From positions 23,024 through 87,023 of the forward strand of contig NZ_JACJSG010000038.1 in assembly GCF_014697625.1 (NCBI RefSeq): DNA of 64,000 nucleotides, read 5' to 3'. The notes beneath the pieces were generated by a model, which was not told the DNA's origin, did no database searches, and saw only the letters and a program-made list of their open reading frames with translations. Made by a program: the position numbers and the translations under genes. Source of the DNA: Anabaena azotica FACHB-119. GTDB lineage: Bacteria; Cyanobacteriota; Cyanobacteriia; Cyanobacteriales; Nostocaceae. Every line of letters starts with the position of its first letter. Position 1 is the first letter of the stretch. This document shows, in pieces, positions 43,494-51,969 of the stretch.

Positions 43494-44777
43494 TTAAATC
43501 TTAACAGATTTTTGCGGACTCAATTGTCCCACAGATGGAAGCTTGACTCTCTTCTTACCTAATAACTCAAAAAATAAATCCTCATATTGCTCAATTGCTT
43601 GCTCAAAGGAGAAATATTCTTCAGCAAATTTTCTACCTTGATTGCCTAACTTAGTTGCAAAGGTCGGATTATTATATATCTCTAATACTGCTGCGGCTAA
43701 TGCTTCCGGTGATTCTGGCTCGACAATGATACCGCCACCACTTTCTTTAATTACCTTGGCTGCTGTACCAGTCGCAGGTACTGAACCCACAATCGGACGA
43801 CCTGAAGCTAATGCTAAGGGTATCTTGGAAGGCATATTAAAAGCAATCACATTACTTTTCTGCACAATTAAGCTAACATCAGCCGTCGCCAACATCTGCG
43901 GTAATTGTTCCCTTGGCTGCAATGGTAAGAGTAAAACATTATCAGCCCCACAAGACAGACAATATTTCTGCAATCTAGATAAAGCTGTTGATTCACCAAT
44001 AATCACAAAGCTAATATCTGGAATGTGGCGCAAGTAGGTAGCGGCCGCGATGACAGTCTCTAAACCTTGTGTGAGGGCAATATTCCCAGAGTACATCACT
44101 ACGAATTTATTATCTAGTTGATGGACTGTCCTCCAGAAATTTTTCTTAGCTAAGGGACGAATAAAATTCACATTTACCCAATTGGGAATACAAATAATTT
44201 TTTTGGCGCTTACCCCTTTATTTATTAAATTCTCCCGGAAGCCATCAGCTATGACACTAATTTTAGTAGCATTTTTGTAAGCAAACTTTTCTATAATTTC
44301 GCAAAAGCGAATCATTAATTTATTGGTCATTAGTCCGACGCGCACGGCTGCTTCCGGTAAGATATCTTGTACATTTAACACCACAGGACAATTATAAAGC
44401 CGACCAAGTAGGGTTGCTGGTAGTGAAACCAAAAGTGGAGGTACTGTTAATAAAATCAAGTCTGGTTTTTTGCCGTTAAAGGCTTGGGGCAAGCTGGTGA
44501 AAATAAAACTTAACTCTAGTAATAATCTATCTATGAGGTTGGGTTTAGATTTAATTCTGAGGTAACTGCGCTGGATTGTTACGCCATTCTTTTGTTCTGT
44601 AACGTACCACTTACCTTTATATTCTTCGTAAATTTCCCGTTGGGGATAGTTAGGCATTCCTGTAATCACTCGCACCTGATGCCCTCTTTGTGCTAAACCC
44701 TCCGCCAGTTCAGTCATTAAAGGTGCAATGCCGATTGGCTCTGGATAATAGTTATAAGAGTAGATAAGAATGTGCAT
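43494..44777 (-). CDS. Glycosyltransferase family 4 (WcaI/WbuB-like)
   Basis: A 427-residue GT4 enzyme of the colanic-acid WcaI type. It starts ILIYSYNYYPEPIGIAPLMT, which includes the PEP-G-AP motif of that group. It has VVMYSGNIALTQGLETVIAA in the donor domain and MPSKIPLALASGRPIVG instead of a full E-x7-E. It lies 31 bases upstream of the deacetylase. The 700-base region upstream is empty. Confidence 0.9.
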   Translation of the reverse strand: MHILIYSYNYYPEPIGIAPLMTELAEGLAQRGHQVRVITGMPNYPQREIYEEYKGKWYVTEQKNGVTIQRSYLRIKSKPNLIDRLLLELSFIFTSLPQAFNGKKPDLILLTVPPLLVSLPATLLGRLYNCPVVLNVQDILPEAAVRVGLMTNKLMIRFCEIIEKFAYKNATKISVIADGFRENLINKGVSAKKIICIPNWVNVNFIRPLAKKNFWRTVHQLDNKFVVMYSGNIALTQGLETVIAAATYLRHIPDISFVIIGESTALSRLQKYCLSCGADNVLLLPLQPREQLPQMLATADVSLIVQKSNVIAFNMPSKIPLALASGRPIVGSVPATGTAAKVIKESGGGIIVEPESPEALAAAVLEIYNNPTFATKLGNQGRKFAEEYFSFEQAIEQYEDLFFELLGKKRVKLPSVGQLSPQKSVKI

Positions 44778-45485
44778 GATTTATTGCTTTTTGTAAAGTG
44801 AGCCAGAACTTAGCTGCTATATTTGCGTATTTAGTTAAATAGGTTATTTATTTTCCTTATAGCTAGATGCAATCTAATATTAAAATACTTATCATTCATT
44901 CTTATTTTTATTAAGTCCCTCTAGTCAGAACACATATGTGTCTCGGCATTATTGAGCGGATATCATTCTATTAACATAGGGTTCACATAATTGGTGATGA
45001 AGATTTTCCGTATATAAAACATTTTCCTCTAGTGTAATTTTTGCCTTGAATAATCCAACCCGTATTGTAACTTTACTAACTAAGTTTTTTCAGCGTTTCC
45101 GTGAGTATTTATCAAATCTTTAAATTATTACCAGATTTTAATTTGAATCTTAATACTGTCTCAAGGGCGAACATCACCTATATATTTATTTCATAAAAAG
45201 CACCTTTTAATCATAAAAAACTATCTAAATTCAGCAATTAAAAATGCTTGTTAACCGAAATTTTAAAAAATTAATAAATCATCTACATACTTTTCTACAC
45301 ATAATAAAGTAAGTAAATTACGGTGTTGACTAATTTATTAATCGCTACCTATGAGAGTCTTTCCGGACAATAATTTACCAAACCGTACTGTCATAAATAC
45401 ATAGCAGGAGACAGGGAATTAGGGACAGTAGGGTGGGTAATGCCGACAAAAACCATGATACGCAGCGCCATTTACTTGAAGTACC
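44778..45485. other. 0.7-kb AT-rich gap without a supported gene
   Basis: No reading frame, RNA gene or known repeat was found here. The region lies between the GT (start at 44777) and the 3' end of the EAL-GAF-GGDEF gene. Confidence 0.65.
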
Positions 45486-47690
45486 TTATATGAAGTTTAT
45501 AAACACTACACAATTTCTTCCCTTGGCTTTTGCTTGGTAAAGCCCTTGATCGGCAGCCGCAATTAATGCAGTATCAGATAGCGGCTCATGAGGAATAATA
45601 GATGTTAAACCAAGGCTGAGAGTGATAAATTCACTGCACACAGATTTGGGATGAAGTAGCTGTAAAGCACTAACATGGCGTTGAATTTGTGTAGCGATCG
45701 CCATAGCTTGTTCAATCTCAGTATCCGGCAAAAGCACAGCAAACTCTTCCCCACCGTATCGAGCAACTAAATTACCAGCGCTCTTAACAGCATGGGAGAT
45801 TGCCTGAGCCACTTGTCTTAAAGCATCATCTCCAGCAAGATGCCCAAGACTATCATTGTAAAGCTTAAAGTAATCAACGTCACATAAAATTAGGGAAAGA
45901 GGGGCTTGCTGTTTTCGTGAGCGTTGCCATTGAGCCTTGAGAGTGTCATCAAAGCAGCGTCTGTTTGCTACTTGAGTCAAACCATCCGAACAAGCAAGGC
46001 GCTGTAATTCCTGATTTGCTTGTTGTAATTGCTGGTAAAGTTCTGACTGTTGAATGGCAATGGCAGCTTGAGTAGCAAGCTGGTTAAACAAGTTAATTTC
46101 TGATTGTCGCCAAAGCCTGGTGTCAGAGCATTGGTGAGCGATGAGTAATCCCCATAAACGTTCTTTTTGCAAGATAGGGACAACAAGGTTAGCTCGGACT
46201 TGCAAACTTTGCAACAGATCGAGATGACAAGATGCTAATCCAGCATTTTCTATATCTTCAATCGCTCTCGTATTGCCTTCCTTGTAATAACTAGCATGAG
46301 TAGTTTGAAAACAAGTATCAACAATATGAAATCCTAAAATAGACATACACCCTGATGCCAAAGATTCCACCGCCACAAAACCACTCCAGTCTGGCTCAAA
46401 CTGATAGATTAATACTCTGTCTACTTCAAACAGTTGACGCACTTCATCGGCAGTAGTTTGTAAAATCTCGTTGAGGTTTAACGACTGGCGAATTCGGCCA
46501 GTCACAGCCGCGACAATTCTTTCACATTGATTTTGATACCCAACAGAACCCTCAAGGCATAGAGAAGATGCCAATATTGCAGTTGACTTGTGCGTCTGCA
46601 ACTGCGGCGTTGTAGTTACAGGCACTGCATTAGGTTTGGCAATCAAATATCCTTGAGCAAGAGTTGCACCATGTTGTCTCAGCCAATTAAGCTCCTCAAT
46701 ACATTCAATTCCTTCTGCAACAGTTTGGATATTGAGATTTTGAGCAATTTCCAGAAGCTTGGCAGTAATTGCTGCTTTGTACTGGTTTTTATGTACATTG
46801 CGAATTAACCCTATGTCTAGCTTGATAAAGTCTGGACATAACTCATGTAGTAAATTTAAGCTGGAATAACCAGAGCCAAGGTCATCAAGAGCGATTAAAA
46901 ATCCTTGCGATCGGTAGCATTGTAGCAATGTCTTGAGATGTTCTAAATCATCAAGATTGTCGGACTCTACAACTTCAAAAACCACCCGTTCATGAGCAAT
47001 ACCAGCAGCATCAATTGCTTCTACTGTATGATGAAGGCAAAAAGCTGGGTCATAAACTGCCGTCGGTGCAAAATTAATAAAGATATGCCCATGCAATTGA
47101 TGATGACTAAATTGATTGATACCGTTGAGACGCGCCATTTGATCGAGTTGAGGCAGAAGACCTGCTTCTGTGGCTAACTCAAAAATTAATTCTAATGGAA
47201 TCAAATTACCTTGACAATCAAATCCCCGCAAAAGAGATTCATAACCATAAATTTTCGAGGTATCTTCAATTGAAACAATCGGTTGAAAGTAACTTGTGAA
47301 TCTTTCTTGAACTAACATTTCTACTAGCCAGTCCGACTGACCGAACTTAATAAAGCGTTGCAATGAAACCATGTCGCTAAAATCCTGAATTCGCGGTTGA
47401 ATCTCGCCTCGGATAAAAAGGACTTGCGTTTCTTTTAACTCTCTTGGTGCCATGAATTGAGCTATATTTCTAGCAAGTTTCTGAGCCTGTCCATGTTGAC
47501 AATTCAAACTTAGACCAGAACGTTCTTGCATTAACTCATATTCAACAGCACTCTTGTTTAGGTATGAGGTAGCTTTTTTTAAAGTATGAGGAATTGGAAA
47601 CCAGAGGAAGAGCCTGCCTACTTCCTCAGTCTTGTACTGCATCACCTCAAGACAAGCGCAAGTTTTGTGAATACAACTTTTTTGATTCAT
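45486..47690 (-). CDS. EAL-GAF-GGDEF protein with DXCF cyanobacteriochrome-type GAF
   Basis: A 734-residue c-di-GMP enzyme. Residues about 115-355 are an EAL domain with catalytic positions ESLLR (Glu151), Asn206, Glu239, DDLGSG (Asp269/Asp270), Lys291 and Glu326 (AEGIE), which look intact. Residues about 390-550 are a GAF domain whose motifs DTCF (Cys460) and CH (Cys488-His489) sit 28 residues apart, as in DXCF cyanobacteriochromes such as TePixJ. Residues about 565-732 are a GGDEF domain with GGEEF at 646-650. The position of the inhibitory RxxD is SAGN, so product inhibition is unlikely. The N-terminal 110 residues are unassigned. It is likely a light-responsive bifunctional cyclase/phosphodiesterase, but this is inference from the motif pair. 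Confidence 0.82.
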   Translation of the reverse strand: MNQKSCIHKTCACLEVMQYKTEEVGRLFLWFPIPHTLKKATSYLNKSAVEYELMQERSGLSLNCQHGQAQKLARNIAQFMAPRELKETQVLFIRGEIQPRIQDFSDMVSLQRFIKFGQSDWLVEMLVQERFTSYFQPIVSIEDTSKIYGYESLLRGFDCQGNLIPLELIFELATEAGLLPQLDQMARLNGINQFSHHQLHGHIFINFAPTAVYDPAFCLHHTVEAIDAAGIAHERVVFEVVESDNLDDLEHLKTLLQCYRSQGFLIALDDLGSGYSSLNLLHELCPDFIKLDIGLIRNVHKNQYKAAITAKLLEIAQNLNIQTVAEGIECIEELNWLRQHGATLAQGYLIAKPNAVPVTTTPQLQTHKSTAILASSLCLEGSVGYQNQCERIVAAVTGRIRQSLNLNEILQTTADEVRQLFEVDRVLIYQFEPDWSGFVAVESLASGCMSILGFHIVDTCFQTTHASYYKEGNTRAIEDIENAGLASCHLDLLQSLQVRANLVVPILQKERLWGLLIAHQCSDTRLWRQSEINLFNQLATQAAIAIQQSELYQQLQQANQELQRLACSDGLTQVANRRCFDDTLKAQWQRSRKQQAPLSLILCDVDYFKLYNDSLGHLAGDDALRQVAQAISHAVKSAGNLVARYGGEEFAVLLPDTEIEQAMAIATQIQRHVSALQLLHPKSVCSEFITLSLGLTSIIPHEPLSDTALIAAADQGLYQAKAKGRNCVVFINFI

Positions 47691-48460
47691 AGCTCATCAC
47701 CTTGAACATTTTCATTGAATTTGATGTTTTATCTGTCACCAAATAAAATAACCTAGTTTACAACTAGTAACTTTTAATTAGAGAATAAAATTAGGTCAAA
47801 GCATTTCTAATTACATTTATTTCAAAAAATGGCTTTCGTTAACTCAAAATAGAAGTTAATTTTAACAGATATACTTTTATTTATTAACGGTCTATTTTTT
47901 ATCGTAAATAAAAGGGTTTAAGACCCCCTACGTCTATACCTAGCATCATTTTCAGTCGGGGATTTAAACCCCGACTGTTCGCGTAGCGTGCCGTAGGCAA
48001 AATGTCTTTAATGCGCGAATGCGTGAATTTTGAATTGTTAATAGATATAGCTAAAAAATCAAGCATTTTAAAGTTATCAAACCTATAGCTTGACTGACAA
48101 TTAAGCTCATACGCAAATTTTTTCAAAGCTCATGTTTAATCTCGTAAAAGTACAATAACTACTGCTGCACTAGACATAATTATCATTCTATTTTGTCAAT
48201 ATTCCTTCAGGAGGATTACGGAAACAAAGGCTACTTACTAGTTCTGGATAATGCTTTATTGAGATTTATTCTTAAATTCGCAACACAATTGGGCATTCTA
48301 AATATGAAAACTTAAAAAATTTTGGCTCAAAAGAATTTAGCAGGATGTAAATTAAGGCGATGCAGATTATCTTCAATCGCTTCTCAAGCTGGCTTTTAAA
48401 GCATATCAAGCAAAATTACTGAAGAGTAAGTAGCAAGCAATTAGCTGTCTTAAGTATACT

Positions 48461-48560
48461 AGAACTTAGGCAGGTGTCATAATCAAACTAAATGTAGGGT
48501 GCGTCAGCCCCAATAATGTCGTACACATTCAAGGATTTTCCACATCTGACGCACCCTACC
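48461..48560. mobile_element. MITE-like element, GGACTTACGCAA family, copy 6 (ends decayed)
   Basis: AGAACTTAGGCAGGTGTCATAA starts it and the inner arms GTAGGGTGCGTCAG and CTGACGCACCCTAC are intact. The right terminus is missing. It lies next to the palindrome at 48570. Confidence 0.75.
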
Positions 48561-48569
48561 CCAACTGCT

Positions 48570-48597
48570 GTAGAGACGTTACATGTAACGTCTCTAC
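48570..48597. repeat. Perfect 28-base palindrome
   Basis: The half-site GTAGAGACGTTACA is followed directly by its exact inverse. Such GAGACGTTACATGTAACG modules recur in cyanobacterial genomes. No attached gene. Confidence 0.85.
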
Positions 48598-48747
48598 ATT
48601 GAGAATCAACAACGAACAAATCAGGGTTAGAAAAAACGTGAGTGAACACTCTCACAAATGTTGAGATAGATCCGGGTAATGGATAGCCTACAAGGAGAGA
48701 GGTTTGGAGAGAGGTCTTCCAGATCCCGTGAAAAGTCAGAAATGGAA

Positions 48748-48825
48748 GTAGGGTGTGTTGTCGCATAGCGCCAGCACCATCTTGATATCATTGGTGGTGT
48801 GAGGCTAAGGCATAACACGCCCTAC
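48748..48825. repeat. Hairpin repeat (GTAGGGTGTGTT arms)
   Basis: GTAGGGTGTGTT and AACACGCCCTAC pair with one mismatch around a 54-base middle. It is a third relative of the elements at 6747 and 42615. Confidence 0.65.
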
Positions 48826-48918
48826 ATTTGAGATTTTTTATGTTGAGCTACTTAAAAGACCAAAAATATAATACTTTTTAGACATCCTCTCAGCCTGGTT
48901 CTTATCCTCTGCTATACT

Positions 48919-49179
48919 TCATGAGGCTGCTGGTGGCTGATTATCAATTAAGAGTTCTTTTTTACTGCGTTTCAACTGTTTCCAAAGTATTTTAATCTGC
49001 TCGTAAGCTTCATCTGATTCAAGCTTACCATTGGTTTGCAAACCTGTGATATAGCTGACTTTTTGAGAAAATTCTTGTAAGTTAGCATTAAAAACTAAGG
49101 TTTCTGGTTTAACTTGACCGTAGTAGCGACTTCGAGGGTAAAGAAATTTATTTTTGTCATTCTGATTGGGTTTTACCAT
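48919..49179 (-). CDS. Small conserved cyanobacterial protein (DUF7219-like)
   Basis: An 86-residue soluble protein from the ATG at 49179 (GTG at 49182 is one codon upstream). The core FLYPRSRYYGQVKPETLVFN and the helical C-terminus SDEAYEQIKILWKQLKRSKK match a small family widespread in cyanobacteria; I recognise it from memory as DUF7219-like, but its function is unknown. No operon partner is evident. A MITE of the GGACTTACGCA type lies 50 bases upstream. Confidence 0.7.
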   Translation of the reverse strand: MVKPNQNDKNKFLYPRSRYYGQVKPETLVFNANLQEFSQKVSYITGLQTNGKLESDEAYEQIKILWKQLKRSKKELLIDNQPPAAS

Positions 49180-49230
49180 CACTATAACTCCTGATCACAA
49201 CTTTTCAACAAGTCGGCTAATTACTTAATC

Positions 49231-49349
49231 AGGACTTACGCACCAAATTATGTGTTGAGATTGGGTGTAAGGGTATAGGGGATTGCGGATATTTAAGAAC
49301 CTATACCCTACAAAAATCCTTAATTTTTGGTTTTCATGCGTAAATCCTA
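49231..49349. mobile_element. MITE-like element, uninterrupted relative of the outer element at 17438
   Basis: It begins AGGACTTACGCACCAA and ends ATGCGTAAATCCT. The interior (GGGTGTAAGGGTATAGGGG) corresponds to the outer parts of the nested element at 17438-17734. It therefore shows the form before insertion of the inner element. Confidence 0.75.
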
Positions 49350-49468
49350 TTAATAATATGGTTGGTTTAAGCGGTAATTAATAATAGCTAATAGCTAGTT
49401 GTTTTCTCCTGTTATCAATTAACATCTCATGCTAGCTGGTAAGTTTTTCAAAGGATATGACTTGGAGT

Positions 49469-49633
49469 CTAGTTTAATTTTTCAGAGGATGGGTTATGTG
49501 CTAATCTGCGGATTAGCTCTCGAATCACATCCGTTGTTGGTCTGCCTGTCTGCTGACAATACTTTTCCAGCCTGTTGGCTTCATCTGATGTGAGGTTGAT
49601 AGTGATTCGCTTAACTGTCCATTTCTTGTTCAT
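49469..49633 (-). CDS. Short ribbon-helix-helix protein
   Basis: A 54-residue protein found by translating the minus strand from the ATG at 49633. The N-terminal KKWTVKRITINLTSDEANRL is a RHH strand plus first helix and YCQQTGRPTTDVIRELIRRL is the second helix. This is the CopG/Arc-like fold, a dimeric DNA binder often acting as antitoxin or plasmid-type regulator. No toxin-like partner was seen beside it. Confidence 0.8.
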   Translation of the reverse strand: MNKKWTVKRITINLTSDEANRLEKYCQQTGRPTTDVIRELIRRLAHNPSSEKLN

Positions 49634-50125
49634 ATTTGCTATCTTATTCCTGAAGCAATTGATGTGTTATGTTTTTAACTAAAACTTTTGGTCTTTGTAG
49701 ATAATACTGTGATTTTTGTTACTGTATATTGACGCTTTTTGCTCAGTTTTTATCTAATTTTTGTCTAGAATTTCATGCAATGCAAGCTTGCGTATCTCTA
49801 TGTGTATACGGTGAGAATTTGGGTAAAGGCATAGCCTTACCTACGTATATCTCAAGAATTAAATACGAGTCCCATATGAGATGTTATCTGTGAGTGCAAC
49901 TTAGTATGAGCTACTTTCATGCAAATATTGTTCTCGAAAGAACAGTTTTTATACAGTTTGGACTTGATTGATCAAGCAATTTGCTGTATAATAAAATGTA
50001 AATCCTAAAAGGTTATGGTCAAAAAATTACACCCCATTGTTTCTGTGTAGCTTAGATGTTTTAATATTAGACATTAATAGCTATGCTTAATCATGTTGAT
50101 AGTTGGTTAGTAAATAGTATAAGTT
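49634..50125. other. 0.5-kb gap upstream of the two-component operon
   Basis: AT-rich with no supported gene. It should hold the promoter of the operon starting at 50126, but no clear motif was fixed. Confidence 0.55.
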
Positions 50126-51952
50126 GTGAAAATTTTGCTGGTAGAGGACGATGTAGCATCTGCGACCATACTAAGTGAGGTTCTCACGGCGGAGCATTAT
50201 ACAGTTGAACTGGCAACAGATGGTCAAAATGGGCTAACGTTAGCAACTTTATCAAACTTTGACCTGATATTGTTGGATCTACTGATTCCCAAGCTTGATG
50301 GAATTAACCTTTGCCGACAACTCCGCGCCCAGGGGATTCAACAGCCGATTCTTTTACTAACTGCCAAGGATCAGAGTACTGATGTAGTCAAAGGATTAGA
50401 TGCAGGTGCAGATGACTATGTTACCAAACCCTATGATATTTCCGAGTTACTAGCAAGGATACGGGCATTGCTACGCCGAGGTACAAGCCAACTTACACCT
50501 AGCTTGTTGAGTTGGGGAAATCTCTGCGTCAATACCCTGTCGGCAGAAGTGACCTATGATGGACAACGGATATCTTTAAGTCCGAAAGAGTATAGCTTGC
50601 TAGGGCTATTTTTGCGTAATCCACAACGTGTTTTTAGCCGGAGTGATATTATAGATCGCTTGTGGTCACTTGATGCTACACCAAGTGAAGGAGCGGTGAC
50701 TAATTTAATTAAAGACTTGCGCCACAAGTTGAAGACTGCGGGAATGTCTGCTGAATTATTAGAAACGGTTTATGGCTTGGGGTATCGGCTAAAAAGTCCA
50801 CCCCAACGGCTGGATAGGGAAAAAACTCTCTGCAAACGTGAAAAAGCGCTGACCTGCGATCGCTCAAAGACCATCGCTGCTATCAATAAAACTATAGAAC
50901 GCTATCAAAATACCTTTGCAGGGCGGCTAACTTTGCTAGAACAAGCCGAACTAGCCTTGCAGACAGGACAATTACCACCCGAATTACAGCAGCAAGCAAG
51001 TTCCGAAGCACACAAACTAGCGGGGACGCTAGGCTCATTTGGTTACGAAACAGGTTCAAAGTTAGCTCAAGCAATTGAACATTTACTCATCGGCGAGAAA
51101 AACTTAACCTCACAGAATGCTGTGCAACTGTCGCTACTAGTGGGTCAACTCCGAGAAGCGATCAGCCAACCTCCCACACTTTTAACTGGGGACAAATTTG
51201 AGTCAACCCAACTTCCCTTGGTATTAGCTATCAATGATGAACCTTTGACTAACCAACTGAAAAGCCAAGCTGCAAGTTGGGGAGTGCGGCTGGAAGTAGC
51301 CGCCAATTGGGAAAGCGTTTCTCAGTCTCCGCAAGTGATTTTACTCAACCTCAATGGCAGCAAATTGAGCCAAAAAAGTTTAAAATTGCTGGACAATCTG
51401 AAACAAAAGTTTCCCAATACGCCAATTATAGTCGTAGCAGACCAAGACAACCTCACACAGCGAGTAGCTGTTGCTCGTTTAGGAGTCCAGGCATTTTTGA
51501 GTAAGCCGACTACTACTGAAGTATTTGGCGCAATTACTCAACTCATACCTCAATCCCAAACTAGTCAAGCAAAGGTGATGATTATAGACGATGATCCCGT
51601 GATGCTGGATATGTTGAGTAATATGCTGCAACCTTGGGGAATGACGGTGAAGACCTTACAAAATCCCCAAAAATTTTGGGAGACACTAGTTAGCACAACT
51701 CCTGACCTGTTAATGATTGATTTAGAAATGCCTACATATAGTGGTATCGATTTGTGCCGCGTAGTCAGACAAGACCCATATTGGGGAAATTTACCGATTT
51801 TGGTAGTTACTGCCCATACAGAGATAAAATTCATTCAACAGGTGTTTGCAGCAGGAGCCGATGATTTTATTGGCAAGCCTGTAGTTGAGCCGGAGTTAAT
51901 AACTCGCGTGATCAGCCGCATTAATCGTTCTCGTTTACAACTCAAAATCTAG
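50126..51952 (+). CDS. Composite response regulator: REC, wHTH, HPt, degenerate REC, REC
   Basis: A 608-residue protein starting with GTG at 50126. REC1 (about 1-118) has acceptor Asp51 in LLDLLIP. An OmpR-type winged helix is at about 125-225. A Hpt domain has His296 in SEAHKLAGTLGSFGY. Then REC2 (365-473) has lost the acceptor Asp: the strand reads ILLNLN (Asn408). REC3 (480-600) has Asp532 in MIDLEMP. Such a chain can move phosphate within one polypeptide (REC to HPt to REC) and also act at DNA. The partner kinase follows after 17 bases, so they form an operon. Two further single-domain regulators follow. Confidence 0.9.
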   Translation: MKILLVEDDVASATILSEVLTAEHYTVELATDGQNGLTLATLSNFDLILLDLLIPKLDGINLCRQLRAQGIQQPILLLTAKDQSTDVVKGLDAGADDYVTKPYDISELLARIRALLRRGTSQLTPSLLSWGNLCVNTLSAEVTYDGQRISLSPKEYSLLGLFLRNPQRVFSRSDIIDRLWSLDATPSEGAVTNLIKDLRHKLKTAGMSAELLETVYGLGYRLKSPPQRLDREKTLCKREKALTCDRSKTIAAINKTIERYQNTFAGRLTLLEQAELALQTGQLPPELQQQASSEAHKLAGTLGSFGYETGSKLAQAIEHLLIGEKNLTSQNAVQLSLLVGQLREAISQPPTLLTGDKFESTQLPLVLAINDEPLTNQLKSQAASWGVRLEVAANWESVSQSPQVILLNLNGSKLSQKSLKLLDNLKQKFPNTPIIVVADQDNLTQRVAVARLGVQAFLSKPTTTEVFGAITQLIPQSQTSQAKVMIIDDDPVMLDMLSNMLQPWGMTVKTLQNPQKFWETLVSTTPDLLMIDLEMPTYSGIDLCRVVRQDPYWGNLPILVVTAHTEIKFIQQVFAAGADDFIGKPVVEPELITRVISRINRSRLQLKI

Positions 51953-51969
51953 AAACGGAGGATGGGCAG

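Larger units (their letters stand above)
47691..48918. other. 1.2-kb gap with several repeats, no supported gene
   Basis: It contains a perfect stem (CAGTCGGGG / CCCCGACTG, 47953-47977), a MITE (48461-48560), a 28-base palindrome (48570-48597) and a further hairpin (48748-48825). The short reading frames here run over these repeats and are not accepted. The upstream region of the GGDEF gene (47691-47900) is AT-rich and should hold its promoter. Confidence 0.6.

Noticed and set aside
47899..48126. 75-codon minus-strand frame
   Set aside because: It covers the inverted repeat at 47953-47977 and the GCGTAGCG-type repeat; no family resemblance.
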